Below the pieces are notes generated by a model. It saw only the letters and a program-made list of their open reading frames with translations, had not been told where the DNA came from and ran no database searches. From Notolepis coatsorum (Eukaryota > Chordata > Actinopteri > Aulopiformes > Paralepididae), in NCBI GenBank assembly GCA_963971535.1, contig OZ020593.1:11443560-11507559 (forward strand): DNA of 64,000 bases. Reading direction: 5' to 3'. Below, in pieces: positions 30,115 through 43,200 of this stretch (the stretch's first letter is position 1; every line of letters starts with the position of its first letter). Both the position numbers and the translations under genes were made by a program.

Positions 30115-30616
30115 TAACCCTTTCACTACGATCGGTAGTGAAATGGTTAACCTTCGGTAGTGTGGCAGTGAAAGGGTTAACCGTCTGTAGTGTGGTAGTG
30201 AAAGGGTTAACGGTCTGTAGTGTGGTAGCGAAAGGGTTAACGGTGTAGTGTGGTAGTGAAAGGGTTAACAGTAGGGATGCTCGATATTGGCTTTTTTACC
30301 GATACCGATATAGTCCAACTCTTAATTTCCGATACCGATATTACATATCTCTTGATGTGGAATTAACACAACATTATGCATACTTTTGACAATAAATAAA
30401 ATCAGAAATTGTTCTTACTTGCTTGGGTAAATAAAGGTTATAGAAATGTAAAAAAAAAATATATATATATATATCTTTTTTTTGAAAACCGAGATATTTT
30501 CCGATATCACATTTTAATGCCAATATCGGCCAATAATATCAGACAACCCTAGTTAACAGTCTGTAGTGTGGTAGTGAAAGGGTTAACGGTCTGTAGTGTG
30601 GTAGTGAAAGGGTTAC
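30115..30616. repeat. Tandem array of piggyBac-like ends (about 30-bp unit), split by a hAT element
   Basis: TTAACCCTTTCACT at the left, then repeated GTGGTAGTGAAAGGGTTAAC units. The array continues after the hAT insertion at 30272-30551. TTAA-framed palindromic relatives are at 31815 and 34698. Confidence 0.75.
30272..30551. mobile_element. Non-autonomous hAT element (CCGATATCGG family)
   Basis: TAGGGATGCTCGATATTGG to CAGACAACCCTA, with 8-bp duplication GTTAACAG at 30264-30271 and 30552-30559. 280 bp, same family as 23762-24054. Confidence 0.9.
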
Positions 30617-30908
30617 ATCGACAATTAAAATCTTTTCAAACTTAAATGTGTTTACAGTATTTTGCGTCCATCGATCGTTAGCACATATTTGAATTTTCAA
30701 TAGAAAAGAAACAAAAAATATAATGCAATTAACAACACCAGCCAGAAAAGGGCCTTGGGTCGTATGTCTGCTCCTCTCTTAGTAAACACCTTTATATTGC
30801 AGCTTTTCCCCCGTCGCTCTGCAGTGCGGTGCGGTTACTGTTCCTACGTGTCCGTGGCCAAGCTTTGAGAAAAATGAACACTTCATTATTATGAACTTTC
30901 ACACCAGG

Positions 30909-30914
30909 TTTATT
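30909..30914 (-). terminator. Putative NSA2 polyadenylation signal AATAAA
   Basis: TTTATT on the plus strand, about 240 nt downstream of the NSA2 stop. Nearest canonical signal. Confidence 0.5.
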
Positions 30915-31151
30915 TATCCAAAATGTGACAACAATAGTCAACGCTTTTATTTTCATTTTACTCTGAGCATAATGTCAGTTTTCGGGTTAAAAAAGAAAGA
31001 ACGTGAACTATCGGGATGTTTTCTTCTTCGTTGGTTCCATGGTTGTGTTGCCCGCGGCTCATTCCGGTAACCCGCGGCCGGGCCGACCGGACGAGCCACC
31101 CGCGGTGTCGGTGGCAGAACGTTAAGAGTCTGTACAGAGAGAGGAGTCCTT

Positions 31152-31219
31152 TTACACCAGCAGGACGGCGTTGATGCATCCGTCGTTCTCTGGGTTATTC
31201 GTCACCTGGGCGTATTTAC
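31152..31219 (-). CDS. nsa2: NSA2 exon 6 (last)
   Basis: 68 nt encoding [21 protein letters not shown] and the TAA stop; acceptor CCCCAG|GT. The C-terminus is the highly conserved NSA2 end. Confidence 0.96.
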
Positions 31220-34200
31220 CTGGGGAATGAAAAGAGATTTTTAGTCACGACATTACCACAGTGTAACTGCCCAGAAATTCAAGATTCAAGAGATTTATTA
31301 GTGACATACATACACAAGTCATGTAGTGAAATGAAGGTGGCCATGCCCGCCTTGATTGTGCAAAAAAATATATACAAATAATAATAGAATAAAATAGATA
31401 GACATGATAAAAGGTACTAAGATAAAATACTATACAATGCCAAGCTTACAAATGAAAGGTTATGAGTCCTATATACACTACTATACAATATACAGTTATG
31501 CTATATGTAACTATACTATAAATAACTATACTACCCCGTATACAAAAACACACATTTATGTTTAAATTACATATATGATGACATATATGATTGCATTTTA
31601 CAATATTTTATCAGCAATCGGTTTTATTGAATAAGTTGATGCAGATAAAAATGTCCATTCCATGGTTTTATTTGGTATTTCTAAACCAAATATGAATATT
31701 TATGTTAATCCTTAAATCTGTCTGCGGTACCTAATTCAACTGGACTCTGTGTTGATTGGCTACCAAGAACATTGTCATCCAGTACGGCTTCTGGTCTCAG
31801 CCTATCTTGCCATTAACCCTTTCACTGCCACACTACAGAAGGTTAACCCTTTAATATCACACTCGTAGTGTGATAGTAAAGGGTTAACCATCTGTGTATT
31901 GTCACAATGAAAGGGTTAAACCTTCTGTAGTGGCAGTGAAAGGGTTAATATAATTATTTCAAACTGGCTGTCCCACTATTGCCCGCTAGTAGATTCCACA
32001 GAAGAGATTAAGAGAAACTCTAGAGTATTTTAAACCTCTTCTGTGGAATCTACAAAATGGCATTTTTTTTGTGGCAATTTTATTTCATCACCGTTTGAAA
32101 TGATTAGCATAGTAACAGATGCTAAAAGAAGTGCTCCATTTTAAACCACAAATAACATTCTTGCTGACAATCAGCAGTATTTGTAAGAAAGACAAAAGTC
32201 ACATATATATATATATTAGGGCTGTCAAAATTAATGCTTTAACTTGAGATTAATAAAAATGATTTAAAGCATTAAAATAAATTAATCTAGATTAATCTAT
32301 GGAATGAAAAATCTTCAATCTTAGCGCCGCGGATATAAGAAAGGTCTAGCTGAGTCAATGTTGAACATTTGTATTTCACAGGAGAGAAACTGTATTCAAA
32401 GAAAGCTATTAAAATAGTCTTTGAATCTAAATATACTTTCTTTGCGTTGATTTTACATTAATTCCATGATTTTACTACAAGTAAATATCTGTTACAAGCT
32501 TCGGTCTTAAGTAGAAAAATGCTATTTTTAATCTAGATTAATTACAGAAAATTGAGAGATTAATTAGTTAAATTGTTTTAATCTATTGACAGCACTAATA
32601 TATATATATATATAGGTCCAAAATCACCTAACCATTTATTTTTTATTAACACTCACCCCAGATGACCTTTCCTCCTTGCGTGACTAAGCCCAGCTCGCTG
32701 ACGTTGACCTCTATGATGGTTCCCTTGGTGATGACCCCCAGGGTGGTGTAGAGGGGCGACGAGGGGTTCTTCTTCACCCCCAGGATGGGCAGGCAGAAGG
32801 TGGCCTTCAGCTCCGGGTGGGTCACGTGGGCCTTCTTGAAACGCAAACCCTGAGAGAGGAGGAGGAGGGGAGAACCTCACGTTGGTTGGGTGTTCAGACA
32901 CAGTTGCATCAGAAAATGTATAATGGATATACAGGTGCAGCGCAATAAATTTTAATAGTGGAAAAGTCAATATATTTCACTGTATTGATGCAGTAATTTG
33001 TGCAAAAGGAGCCCCAACCAAGTACCGACATTTTCTTTCAAACTTTCTGAGATACAGAAATTTGGGCTTTCATGAGCTGTAAGCCATAATCATCTAAATT
33101 AAAACAAATAAAGGCTTGTTGAAATATTTCACTGTGTGTAATGAATCTATAATCTATGAGAGTTTAGCTTTTTTTTTGTATTTTATTTTTTTATTATTTT
33201 TTTAAACAAACGCATAAACAAACATGACAACACACGATTAGATATACAAGCATTGTAAAACAGTGTACATCAGTTAACTCATCGTTTGGATAAATGTCTT
33301 ATACAAGATATACCCCTAATACCTGCTATCTATTCCCCTACACACATATGCTCCTACTCGCACCCCCCGCCCTGGACCCCCCCATGGATAATCCATCCAT
33401 TATCCTTCGCTCCTAACCAAACACTACCATTAAATGCTAGCTTTTATTCTCTTCACCACTTCTAACCACATTGTCAATTTGGATTCATTGAGACCCAAAA
33501 TTCTTGCTGTAGATATTTCTAGATAAATCACATCGAGATATGTAAGAATCCAGACCTTTCGGCACATTTTTCCCGGTTGAAACTATCGTGGTGATGCTAT
33601 CAGTTTTTTAGCCACTGTAATACCAGCTAAAACCAATCTCTTTTGTTGTATAGGTACTGCATATTCAAAAACATCATTCAGCAGTAATATAGATGGGTGT
33701 ACAGGTATATTCAGAATTAAGAGATTTGATAATTGCTGGGTCACTTCTTCCCAGAATATCTTAACTGGTGGGCAGTCCCAATACATGTGCATAAATGTCC
33801 CCTCGTCCCCATTTGTACATAAGGAGCATTTGGAGTCTTGTTTAAGACCCATTCTGTTCAGTCTTATAGGAGTCAAGTATGTCCTATGAATATAGTTAAG
33901 ATTGATTTGTTGATGGTCCGGGTTCCTTGATGCAAGTCGAACATTTGCCCAGGCTTCTTGCCAATCAAAATCTTTTTCTAGGTCTGGTATATCCCTCCTC
34001 CAAACAGAGTCTAGGTGGAGGGTTTCATACGAAGCCGTTAGTAATTGATGATAAAAATCTGATACAAAACCTCTCGATGTCTCTCTTTCATAGAAACATT
34101 TGTGGTATCTGTGGTGTGCAATTGTTGTCTTTAATGGAACACCGTGAGTCTTCAAACATAATAATTGTGCGTAAAAAAGAAATGTGGAACCGGTGAGATT

Positions 34201-37180
34201 AAACTTTTTTTCTATTTCATCATAGCTACAAATACCCTGTTTGTTGAAAACATCTCCTAATGTATGTATGCCTTGCTTTTCCCATTTAGGGAATCTTATA
34301 GGTAGTTTTCTAATCAGGAGTGCATTGTTATTGAATAAGGGAGTATGATTATGCCATTTATGTGGATTCGAATATTTTTTTTGTGTTTCACGCCATATCC
34401 GGATCGCATGTGTAATTATGGGGCCAAATTTCAGTTCGCATTGCTTAATTGATATTTTGGTGTATACTATGTCCTGCAGTCTCTGTGGTGCTACTATATT
34501 TACTTCTAAATTTCTCCAGGATACTGATGCTTGGGGTTCAAACCAGGTTGTCAGTGGTGGAGAGTTTAGCTTTTTGAATTGAATTACTGAAATAAAAATA
34601 ACTTTCCCACGATATTCTAATTTATTGAGCTGCACCTGTAATTCTTCCTTCGCATTATGTAAACAATGATGTATAGTCAGGGTACCTGCTGGGTATTTAA
34701 CCCTTTCACTGCCACACTACAGAAGGTTAACCCTTTACTATCACACTACCGACGGTTAGGTTAACCTGCTGTTGAGTGGCAGTGAAAGGGCCTTCTGTGT
34801 ATTGTCGCAGTGAAAGGGTTAACCGCTTGGTAGTGCGGCAAGTTAAATGTAAAACTTTTGAATACCACTTAGAGCTAAATCTAATTTCACGACCATACGA
34901 GCAAAAAAGAAAACACACATAGCGACAGTGAACTGGCGGCTGCACTTGCGCATCAATTTAAATTCTTGTGCGTTCCATACAAGCTCTCGCCAGACGCACC
35001 AAGCTCCCGGTAGCCCCGCAAAAAAAGATTTAGTACCCGTGCAAATAAAACAAGACAATGATTGTTTCGTTCATCGCATAGGCTATTTAATTTTAGCCTA
35101 TTTTAATACAATTCAAATAATCAAATTGTGCTTAGAGGGAATTATTTTCACCGGACATTATGACCGGAGATTAAATATGTCGGACTTCAACAGATTTTGC
35201 CGGTCAAATACCAGTAATTACCAGCTAACGGAAACCCTGGGCAGTACGATGCAGCCATGTGAACAGGTAAAATATGAGACATTGGCACAAACGCGCACCA
35301 AGTCGGCGGTCCTCTTCAAGATTCAAGAGATTTATTTGTCACGTACATACACAAGACATTAGGGGTACACAGAAGCCACGTTTTCTTTTATTTTTTATAA
35401 TTATTATAATATATTTATGATAATTATTATAATTATTAAATAGAATAATTTTCTATAGGCTTGCCGTGGTAGTCAGTGATACTGGTGTCATTCTGTGTTC
35501 AGGCATCAACTTGCCTACTTCCCCTTTAACAATTTATCCTTGATTGTGTCCTGTATGATAGGGTGGGTTGGCCTTCTCTTGCAGAAAGGCGCAACAAACA
35601 CTGGTATTTATTTATTTTTAAAGCCCTTATTGGTAAACAACCTGTTTATATCTCCTCACTGTTAGATTGGAATATTGGAACCTATTCAACTCGATCGAAT
35701 GACTGGATGGTTCTTAGGGTTCCTCAGATTTGTTCTGAGCTAGGGAAGTCAGCCTTTTCCTTTGATGCCTCTAACTCATGGAATGTCCTTCAACTCACGC
35801 TAAAATTGGAGGTTCTCCCTTCCCTTGGAATGTTTAAATGTATGATTTCAGACCATTGTGTGACTACCTGTAACTGTTTTAATTGATATTTTAAAATTAT
35901 TTTTAAACGTTTTTTTTTTTTTTTTTTTTACTGTTTAAATTTCTGTGAATATTGTTTTTATTATGTACTGTACAATCATCGTTTCTGTAAATGAGGGAAA
36001 CCTCAGATGCTTACGATTTTAAATAAAGGTTGAAAAAGTTTCAGTTTCACTTCTAGAGAGAATTTAACTTCACGAGACTGAATACTAGAGAACAGATGCC
36101 ATGTTACAACAACGGCAAAGGATTCAACTGGAGAGGAGCTCAGAGAGTCCTGAAAAGTATGTTTCTTTTTATTTTATTTGATCAGCTGTGCCTGTGAGAG
36201 TCCGGCGGGGGAGAATAGAATGTTGGTGTGTTTGTTGGCGACGCAACACATGTGTGTGTCTTTCTATTGGTTTCATTTGGTTGACATTATTGGGCGAACA
36301 AGAAAACGAAAGAAAACTAACATTGTAATGACCCTGCAGCTGTTCCAATGTAATTGTGCCTTCCTCCATGCACTTTTGCCCGCTCTGAAGTCGGACTCGA
36401 TGTGCCCGGCCACGCGCGCTGTTCTCGCACGGAACATGAGTGCCTGCCTGCATGCATGACTGGTGTGTTTGCGCTGTGAGGCGTATTCTTCGTATGGCTG
36501 CACGTACCGCACCGTGACGTCCGTACCGTAAATTCGAATATACATACCGTTACACCCCTACAAGACATGTAGTGAAATTAAGGTGGCCATACCCGCCTCG
36601 ATTGTGCAAAAATACAAAAATAGAATAAAATAAAAATGGTAAAAAGTTATAAGAATAAAATACAACGCTAAGCTTAAGAATTATGGTAAAGTACTATATA
36701 CAATAATTATACTAATGTACAGTTATGTTTCTTAAAGTGAAATTTTTTGTAGTGTGTGTGTGAGAGTGCAAGTGAGGATGTGGTGTGTGTGTGTGTGAGA
36801 GTGCAAGTGAGGATGTGTGGTGTGTGTGTTCATGTGTGCGTGTGTGTGGAGAGACCAGTGATCAGATCGTACCATGGGTCTGATGAAGCGCTCGTACTTG
36901 GGAGGCTTGCGGGTGAAGCCGTCGCCGACGAAGCACACTTTGGTGACCATCCTCTTCCAGGCCTTCTTCTGCCTTTTGCCCGTCTTGATCACCTTCAGCA
37001 CCTCCGTCTCGCCCTGCGCACGCACTTTGGGCAGGGGCACCTCCCATTTACCCTGAGGAAAGGAAGCGGGATAAGATTTACACAACCTGTATTAACAGCA
37101 ATCTAAACACTAGGGCTGACCGTCGATTTTTTTTGGCATTCGAAGCTTCAGGGTCGAGATTCGGTTTTAAGCTTAGAGAT

Positions 37181-37211
<31 letters not shown>

Positions 37212-40200
37212 CATTTTTTTCTTTTCTTTTTTTAATGTTGTGGGACTCGTACAATACATAACTTTGTTCAACTTTGTCAGTGCTGTAAAGTATAAACCTT
37301 TTTAAATCTTAGACAAACGAAACACTTTGCTTTCATGAAATATTGTAAGCCGTCATTTGAGGCTTTATAAAAGCAGCACAATGAACACAAATCTGTCCGA
37401 CCTCATCTTAAATAACAAACAGCATTGCTTGTTGTAATTAACAAAGAGGGGCAGATATATTCAAATTTTATTTTCATATTCGAATCCCATGCCCATCGAA
37501 CGAAGCATTTAAGACGGCCCTAAAGATTAGAACCCTTTACGGAACCGTATTAGCAGGGGAACCTCCCATTTACCCCGAGGAAAGGAAGCAGGAGAGATTT
37601 ACACAACCTGTATCGGCAGCAATCTAAACACCATTTGCATAGACCTACATCATACAGCCATTGAATGAACAATCTGTTGATCACATTATTCTGTACTGTA
37701 GTACTATTTACATTTTGGGGCCACAGGAAGTCTTAAAATGGGTGGCATTCCCCCATTGCAAGGGAAAATGCCACAGAAGAGAATAGAAGTACGTCATTGA
37801 ATTGAGGGAAATTCAGCACTACAGATCGCTCACAATAAACATTTAGGTAGTCGAAAATCTAAAATAAGAATAAAAATACAGTAAGATGTACAATAAAAAT
37901 GTAAAAGTAGATGTAAAGTGTCCAGGATGGCCGCTCAGCAACACAACATGGAGTCAGTGATACTCACAGCCTTCTCTTTCCTCTTCTGCTTGATCATGTT
38001 GGAGAGGACCTTGGCGCGGTTCTGTCCCTCTCGGTCCAGCAGGTAGGCCGGCACCGCCCCTTCCGGCGTCTTGTCATCGCTCTTCTGCTTGGTCCTCCTC
38101 TGTTCGTGCATTTTAATGCTGCAAAAGATCAAGCGCAAATCAAAAACGCATGCATGGTCAAAATAATCTTTCGTTTTATTAAGTGAGGCGTGCTCTAATG
38201 GACTTAAAAGTTGAAAAAGAGGGCGGCTAAGTGGCGCAGTGGGCAAGGCGCTCGCCACTAGTGCAGGAGATGCTGGGTTCGAGCCCAGCTCTCGGCATTG
38301 CTACCAGCTTGGCTGGTCGTTCATACTAACACAATTGGCAGTGTTAGGGGTGGGAAAGCTGGTGGGTCCTGGTCGTTGTAAACAGCGACTCCTACAGTTC
38401 GGTTGGGGCGCCTGCTCAGCGAGGAAAGGATCTAAGGGGGGTAGTGTGATCCTTCCACACGTTACACTCTCTCAGTGAGAGTCCGCGCTGCCAGGTGAAA
38501 AGAAGCGGTTGATTGGCTACACATGTGTCGGAGGAAGCACGTGATAGTCTCCGCCCTCCCAGACCGACCGTAGGGGGTAAGTGCGCAGCGACCAGGAAGG
38601 GGATTGGGAATTGGCATAACGACTAACATTGGGATGGGAGAAAAACGGAGGGAAAAGGAGGGGGAAAAAGATCAAACTATTTTTTTTTATTGAAAAAGAG
38701 TAATACCGTATTGGTCCAAATAGAAGACGAGCCTGATCAAGACAAATTTAGGGAAAAATTCTTTTTTGAAGACCAAATCTTGTTTTTATAAAGAAGACCG
38801 GTCGGGGCAGAGACCTGGAGACTAGCTGTAGCGGACAGAGACCTGGAGACTAGCTGTAGAGGACAGAGACCTGGAGACTAGCTGTAGAGGACAGAGACCT
38901 GGAGACTAGCTGTAGAGGACAGAGACCTGGAGACTAGCTGTAGCGGACAGAGACCTGGAGACTAGCTGTAGCGGACAGAGACCTGGAGACTAGCTGTAGA
39001 GGACAGAGACCTGGAGACTAGCTGTAGAGGACAGAGACCTGGAGACTAGCTGTAGAGGACAGAGACTAGCTGTAGAGGACAGAGCCCTGGAGACTAGCTG
39101 TAGAGGACAGAGACCTGGAGACTAGCTGTAGAGGACAGAGACCTGGAGACTAGCTGTAGAGGACAGAGCCCTGGAGACTAGCTGTAGAGGACAGAGACCT
39201 GGAGACTAGCTGTAGAGGACAGAGACCTGGAGACTAGCTGTAGAGGACAGAGACCTGGAGACTAGCTGTAGAGGACAGAGACCTAGAGACTAGCTGTAGA
39301 GGACAGAGACCTGGAGACTAGCTGTAGAGGACAGAGACCTGGAGACTAGCTGTAGAGGACAGAGCCCTGGAGACTAGCTGTAGAGGACAGAGACCTGGAG
39401 ACTAGCTGTAGAGGACAGAGCCCTGGAGACTAGCTGTAGAGGACAGAGACCTGGAGACTAGCTGTAGGAGACAGAGACCTGGAGACTAGCTGTAGAGGAC
39501 AGAGACCTGGAGACTAGCTGTAGAGGACAGAGACCTGGAGACTAGCTGTAGAGGACAGAGACCTGGAGACTAGCTGTAGAGGACAGAGACCTGGAGACTA
39601 GCTGTAGAGGACAGAGACCTGGAGACTAGCTGTAGAGGACAGAGACCTGGAGACTAGCTGTAGAGGACAGAGACCTGGAGACTAGCTGTAGAGGACAGAG
39701 ACCTGGAGACTAGCTGTAGAGGACAGAGACCTGGAGACTAGCTGTAGAGGACAGAGACCTGGAGACTAGCTGTAGAGGACAGAGACCTGGAGACTAGCTG
39801 TAGAGGACAGAGACCTAGAGACTAGCTGTAGAGGACAGAGCCCTGGAGACTAGCTGTAGGGGACAGAGACTAGCTGTAGAGGACAGAGACTAGCTGTAGA
39901 GGACAGAGACCTGGAGACTAGCTGTAGAGGACAGAGACCTGGAGACTAGCTGTAGAGGACAGAGACCTGGAGACTAGCTGTAGAGGACAGAGACCTGGAG
40001 ACTAGCTGTAGAGGACAGAGACCTGGAGACTAGCTGTAGAGGACAGAGACCTGGAGACTAGCTGTAGAGGACAGAGACCTGGAGACTAGCTGTAGAGGAC
40101 AGAGACCTGGAGACTAGCTGTAGAGGACAGAGCCCTGGAGACTAGCTGTAGAGGACAGAGACCTGGAGACTAGCTGTAGAGGACAGAGACCTGGAGACTA

Positions 40201-43200
40201 GCTGTAGAGGACAGAGACTAGCTGTAGAGGACAGAGACCTGGAGACTAGCTGTAGAGGACAGAGACCTGGAGACTAGCTGTAGAGGACAGAGACTAGCTG
40301 TAGAGGACAGAGACCTGGAGACTAGCTGTAGAGGACAGAGACCTAGAGACTAGCTGTAGAGGACAGAGACCTGGAGACTAGCTGTAGAGGACAGAGCCCT
40401 GGAGACTAGCTGTAGAGGACAGAGACCTGGAGACTAGCTGTAGAGGACAGAGACCTGGAGACTAGCTGTAGAGGACAGAGACCTGGAGACTAGCTGTAGG
40501 AGAGAGCCCTGGAGACTAGCTGTAGGGGACAGAGACCTGGAGACTAGCTGTAGAGGACAGAGACCTGGAGACTAGCTGTAGGAGACAGAGACCTGGAGAC
40601 TAGCTGTAGAGGACAGAGACCTGGAGACTAGCTGTAGAGGACAGAGCCCTGGAGACTAGCTGTAGAGGACAGAGCCCTGGAGACTAGCTGTAGAGGACAG
40701 AGACCTGGAGACTAGCTGTAGAGGACAGAGACCTGGAGACTAGCTGTAGAGGACAGAGACCTGGAGACTAGCTGTAGAGGACAGAGACCTGGAGACTAGC
40801 TGTAGAGGACAGAGACCTGGAGACTAGCTGTAGAGGACAGAGACCTGGAGACTAGCTGTAGAGGACAGAGACCTGGAGACTAGCTGTAGGAGACAGAGAC
40901 CTGGAGACTAGCTGTAGAGGACAGAGACCTGGAGACTAGCTGTAGAGGACAGAGACCTGGAGACTAGCTGTAGGAGACAGAGACTAGCTGTAGGGGACAG
41001 AGACCTGGAGACTAGCTGTAGAGGACAGAGACCTGGAGACTAGCTGTAGAGGACAGAGACCTGGAGACTAGCTGTAGAGGACAGAGACCTGGAGACTAGC
41101 TGTAGAGGACAGAGCCCTGGAGACTAGCTGTAGAGGACAGAGACCTGGAGACTAGCTGTAGAGGACAGAGACCTGGAGACTAGCTGTAGAGGACAGAGCC
41201 CTGGAGACTAGCTGTAGAGGACAGAGACCTGGAGACTAGCTGTAGAGGACAGAGACCTGGAGACTAGCTGTAGAGGACAGAGCCCTGGAGACTAGCTGTA
41301 GAGGACAGAGACCTGGAGACTAGCTGTAGAGGACAGAGACCTGGAGACTAGCTGTAGAGGACAGAGACCTGGAGACTAGCTGTAGGGGACAGAGACCTGG
41401 AGACTAGCTGTAGAGGACAGAGACCTGGAGACTAGCTGTAGAGGACAGAGACCTGGAGACTAGCTGTAGAGGACAGAGACCTGGAGACTAGCTGTAGAGG
41501 ACAGAGACCTGGAGACTAGCTGTAGAGGACAGAGACCTGGAGACTAGCTGTAGAGGACAGAGACCTGGAGACTAGCTGTAGAGGACAGAGACCTGGAGAC
41601 TAGCTGTAGAGGACAGAGACCTGGAGACTAGCTGTAGAGGACAGAGACCTGGAGACTAGCTGTAGGGGACAGAGACCTGGAGACTAGCTGTAGAGGACAG
41701 AGACCTGGAGACTAGCTGTAGAGGACAGAGACCTGGAGACTAGCTGTAGAGGACAGAGACCTGGAGACTAGCTGTAGAGGACAGAGACCTGGAGACTAGC
41801 TGTAGAGGACAGAGACCTGGAGACTAGCTGTAGAGGACAGAGACCTGGAGACTAGCTGTAGAGGACAGAGACCTGGAGACTAGCTGTAGAGGACAGAGAC
41901 CTGGAGACTAGCTGTAGAGGACAGAGACTAGCTGTAGAGGACAGAGCCCTGGAGACTAGCTGTAGAGGACAGAGACCTGGAGACTAGCTGTAGAGGACAG
42001 AGACCTGGAGACTAGCTGTAGAGGACAGAGACCTGGAGACTAGCTGTAGAGGACAGAGACTAGCTGTAGAGGACAGAGACCAGGAGACTAGCTGTAGAGG
42101 ACAGAGACCTGGAGACTAGCTGTAGAGGACAGAGCCCTGGAGACTAGCTGTAGAGGACAGAGACTAGCTGTAGAGGACAGAGACCTGGAGACTAGCTGTA
42201 GAGGACAGAGACCTGGAGACTAGCTGTAGAGGACAGAGACCTGGAGACTAGCTGTAGAGGACAGAGACCTGGAGACTAGCTGTAGAGGACAGAGACCTGG
42301 AGACTAGCTGTAGAGGACAGAGACCTGGAGACTAGCTGTAGGAGACAGAGACCTGGAGACTAGCTGTAGAGGACAGAGACCTGGAGACTAGCTGTAGAGG
42401 ACAGAGACCTGGAGACTAGCTGTAGGGGACAGAGACCTGGAGACTAGCTGTAGAGGACAGAGACCTGGAGACTAGCTGTAGAGGACAGAGACCTGGAGAC
42501 TAGCTGTAGAGGACAGAGCCCTGGAGACTAGCTGTAGAGGACAGAGCCCTGGAGACTAGCTGTAGAGGACAGAGACCTGGAGACTAGCTGTAGAGGACAG
42601 AGACCTGGAGACTAGCTGTAGAGGACAGAGACCTGGAGACTAGCTGTAGAGGACAGAGACCTGGAGACTAGCTGTAGAGGACAGAGACCTGGAGACTAGC
42701 TGTAGAGGACAGAGACCTGGAGACTAGCTGTAGAGGACAGAGACCTGGAGACTAGCTGTAGAGGACAGAGCCCTGGAGACTAGCTGTAGAGGACAGAGAC
42801 CTGGAGACTAGCTGTAGAGGACAGAGACCTGGAGACTAGCTGTAGGAGACAGAGACCTGGAGACTAGCTGTAGAGGACAGAGACCTGGAGACTAGCTGTA
42901 GAGGACAGAGACCTGGAGACTAGCTGTAGGGGACAGAGACCTGGAGACTAGCTGTAGAGGACAGAGCCCTGGAGACTAGCTGTAGAGGACAGAGACCTGG
43001 AGACTAGCTGTAGAGGACAGAGACCTGGAGACTAGCTGTAGAGGACAGAGACCTGGAGACTAGCTGTAGAGGACAGAGACCTGGAGACTAGCTGTAGGAG
43101 ACAGAGACCTGGAGACTAGCTGTAGAGGACAGAGACCTGGAGACTAGCTGTAGAGGACAGAGACCTGGAGACTAGCTGTAGAGGACAGAGACCTGGAGAC

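Noticed and set aside
33583-34635. 350-codon ORF as a host gene
   Set aside because: The sequence is the C-terminus of an L1-like ORF2, with poly(A) and a 16-bp target duplication.
36756-37106. Plus-strand ORF over NSA2 exon 4
   Set aside because: Antisense shadow; the minus strand has the conserved protein with proper splice sites.
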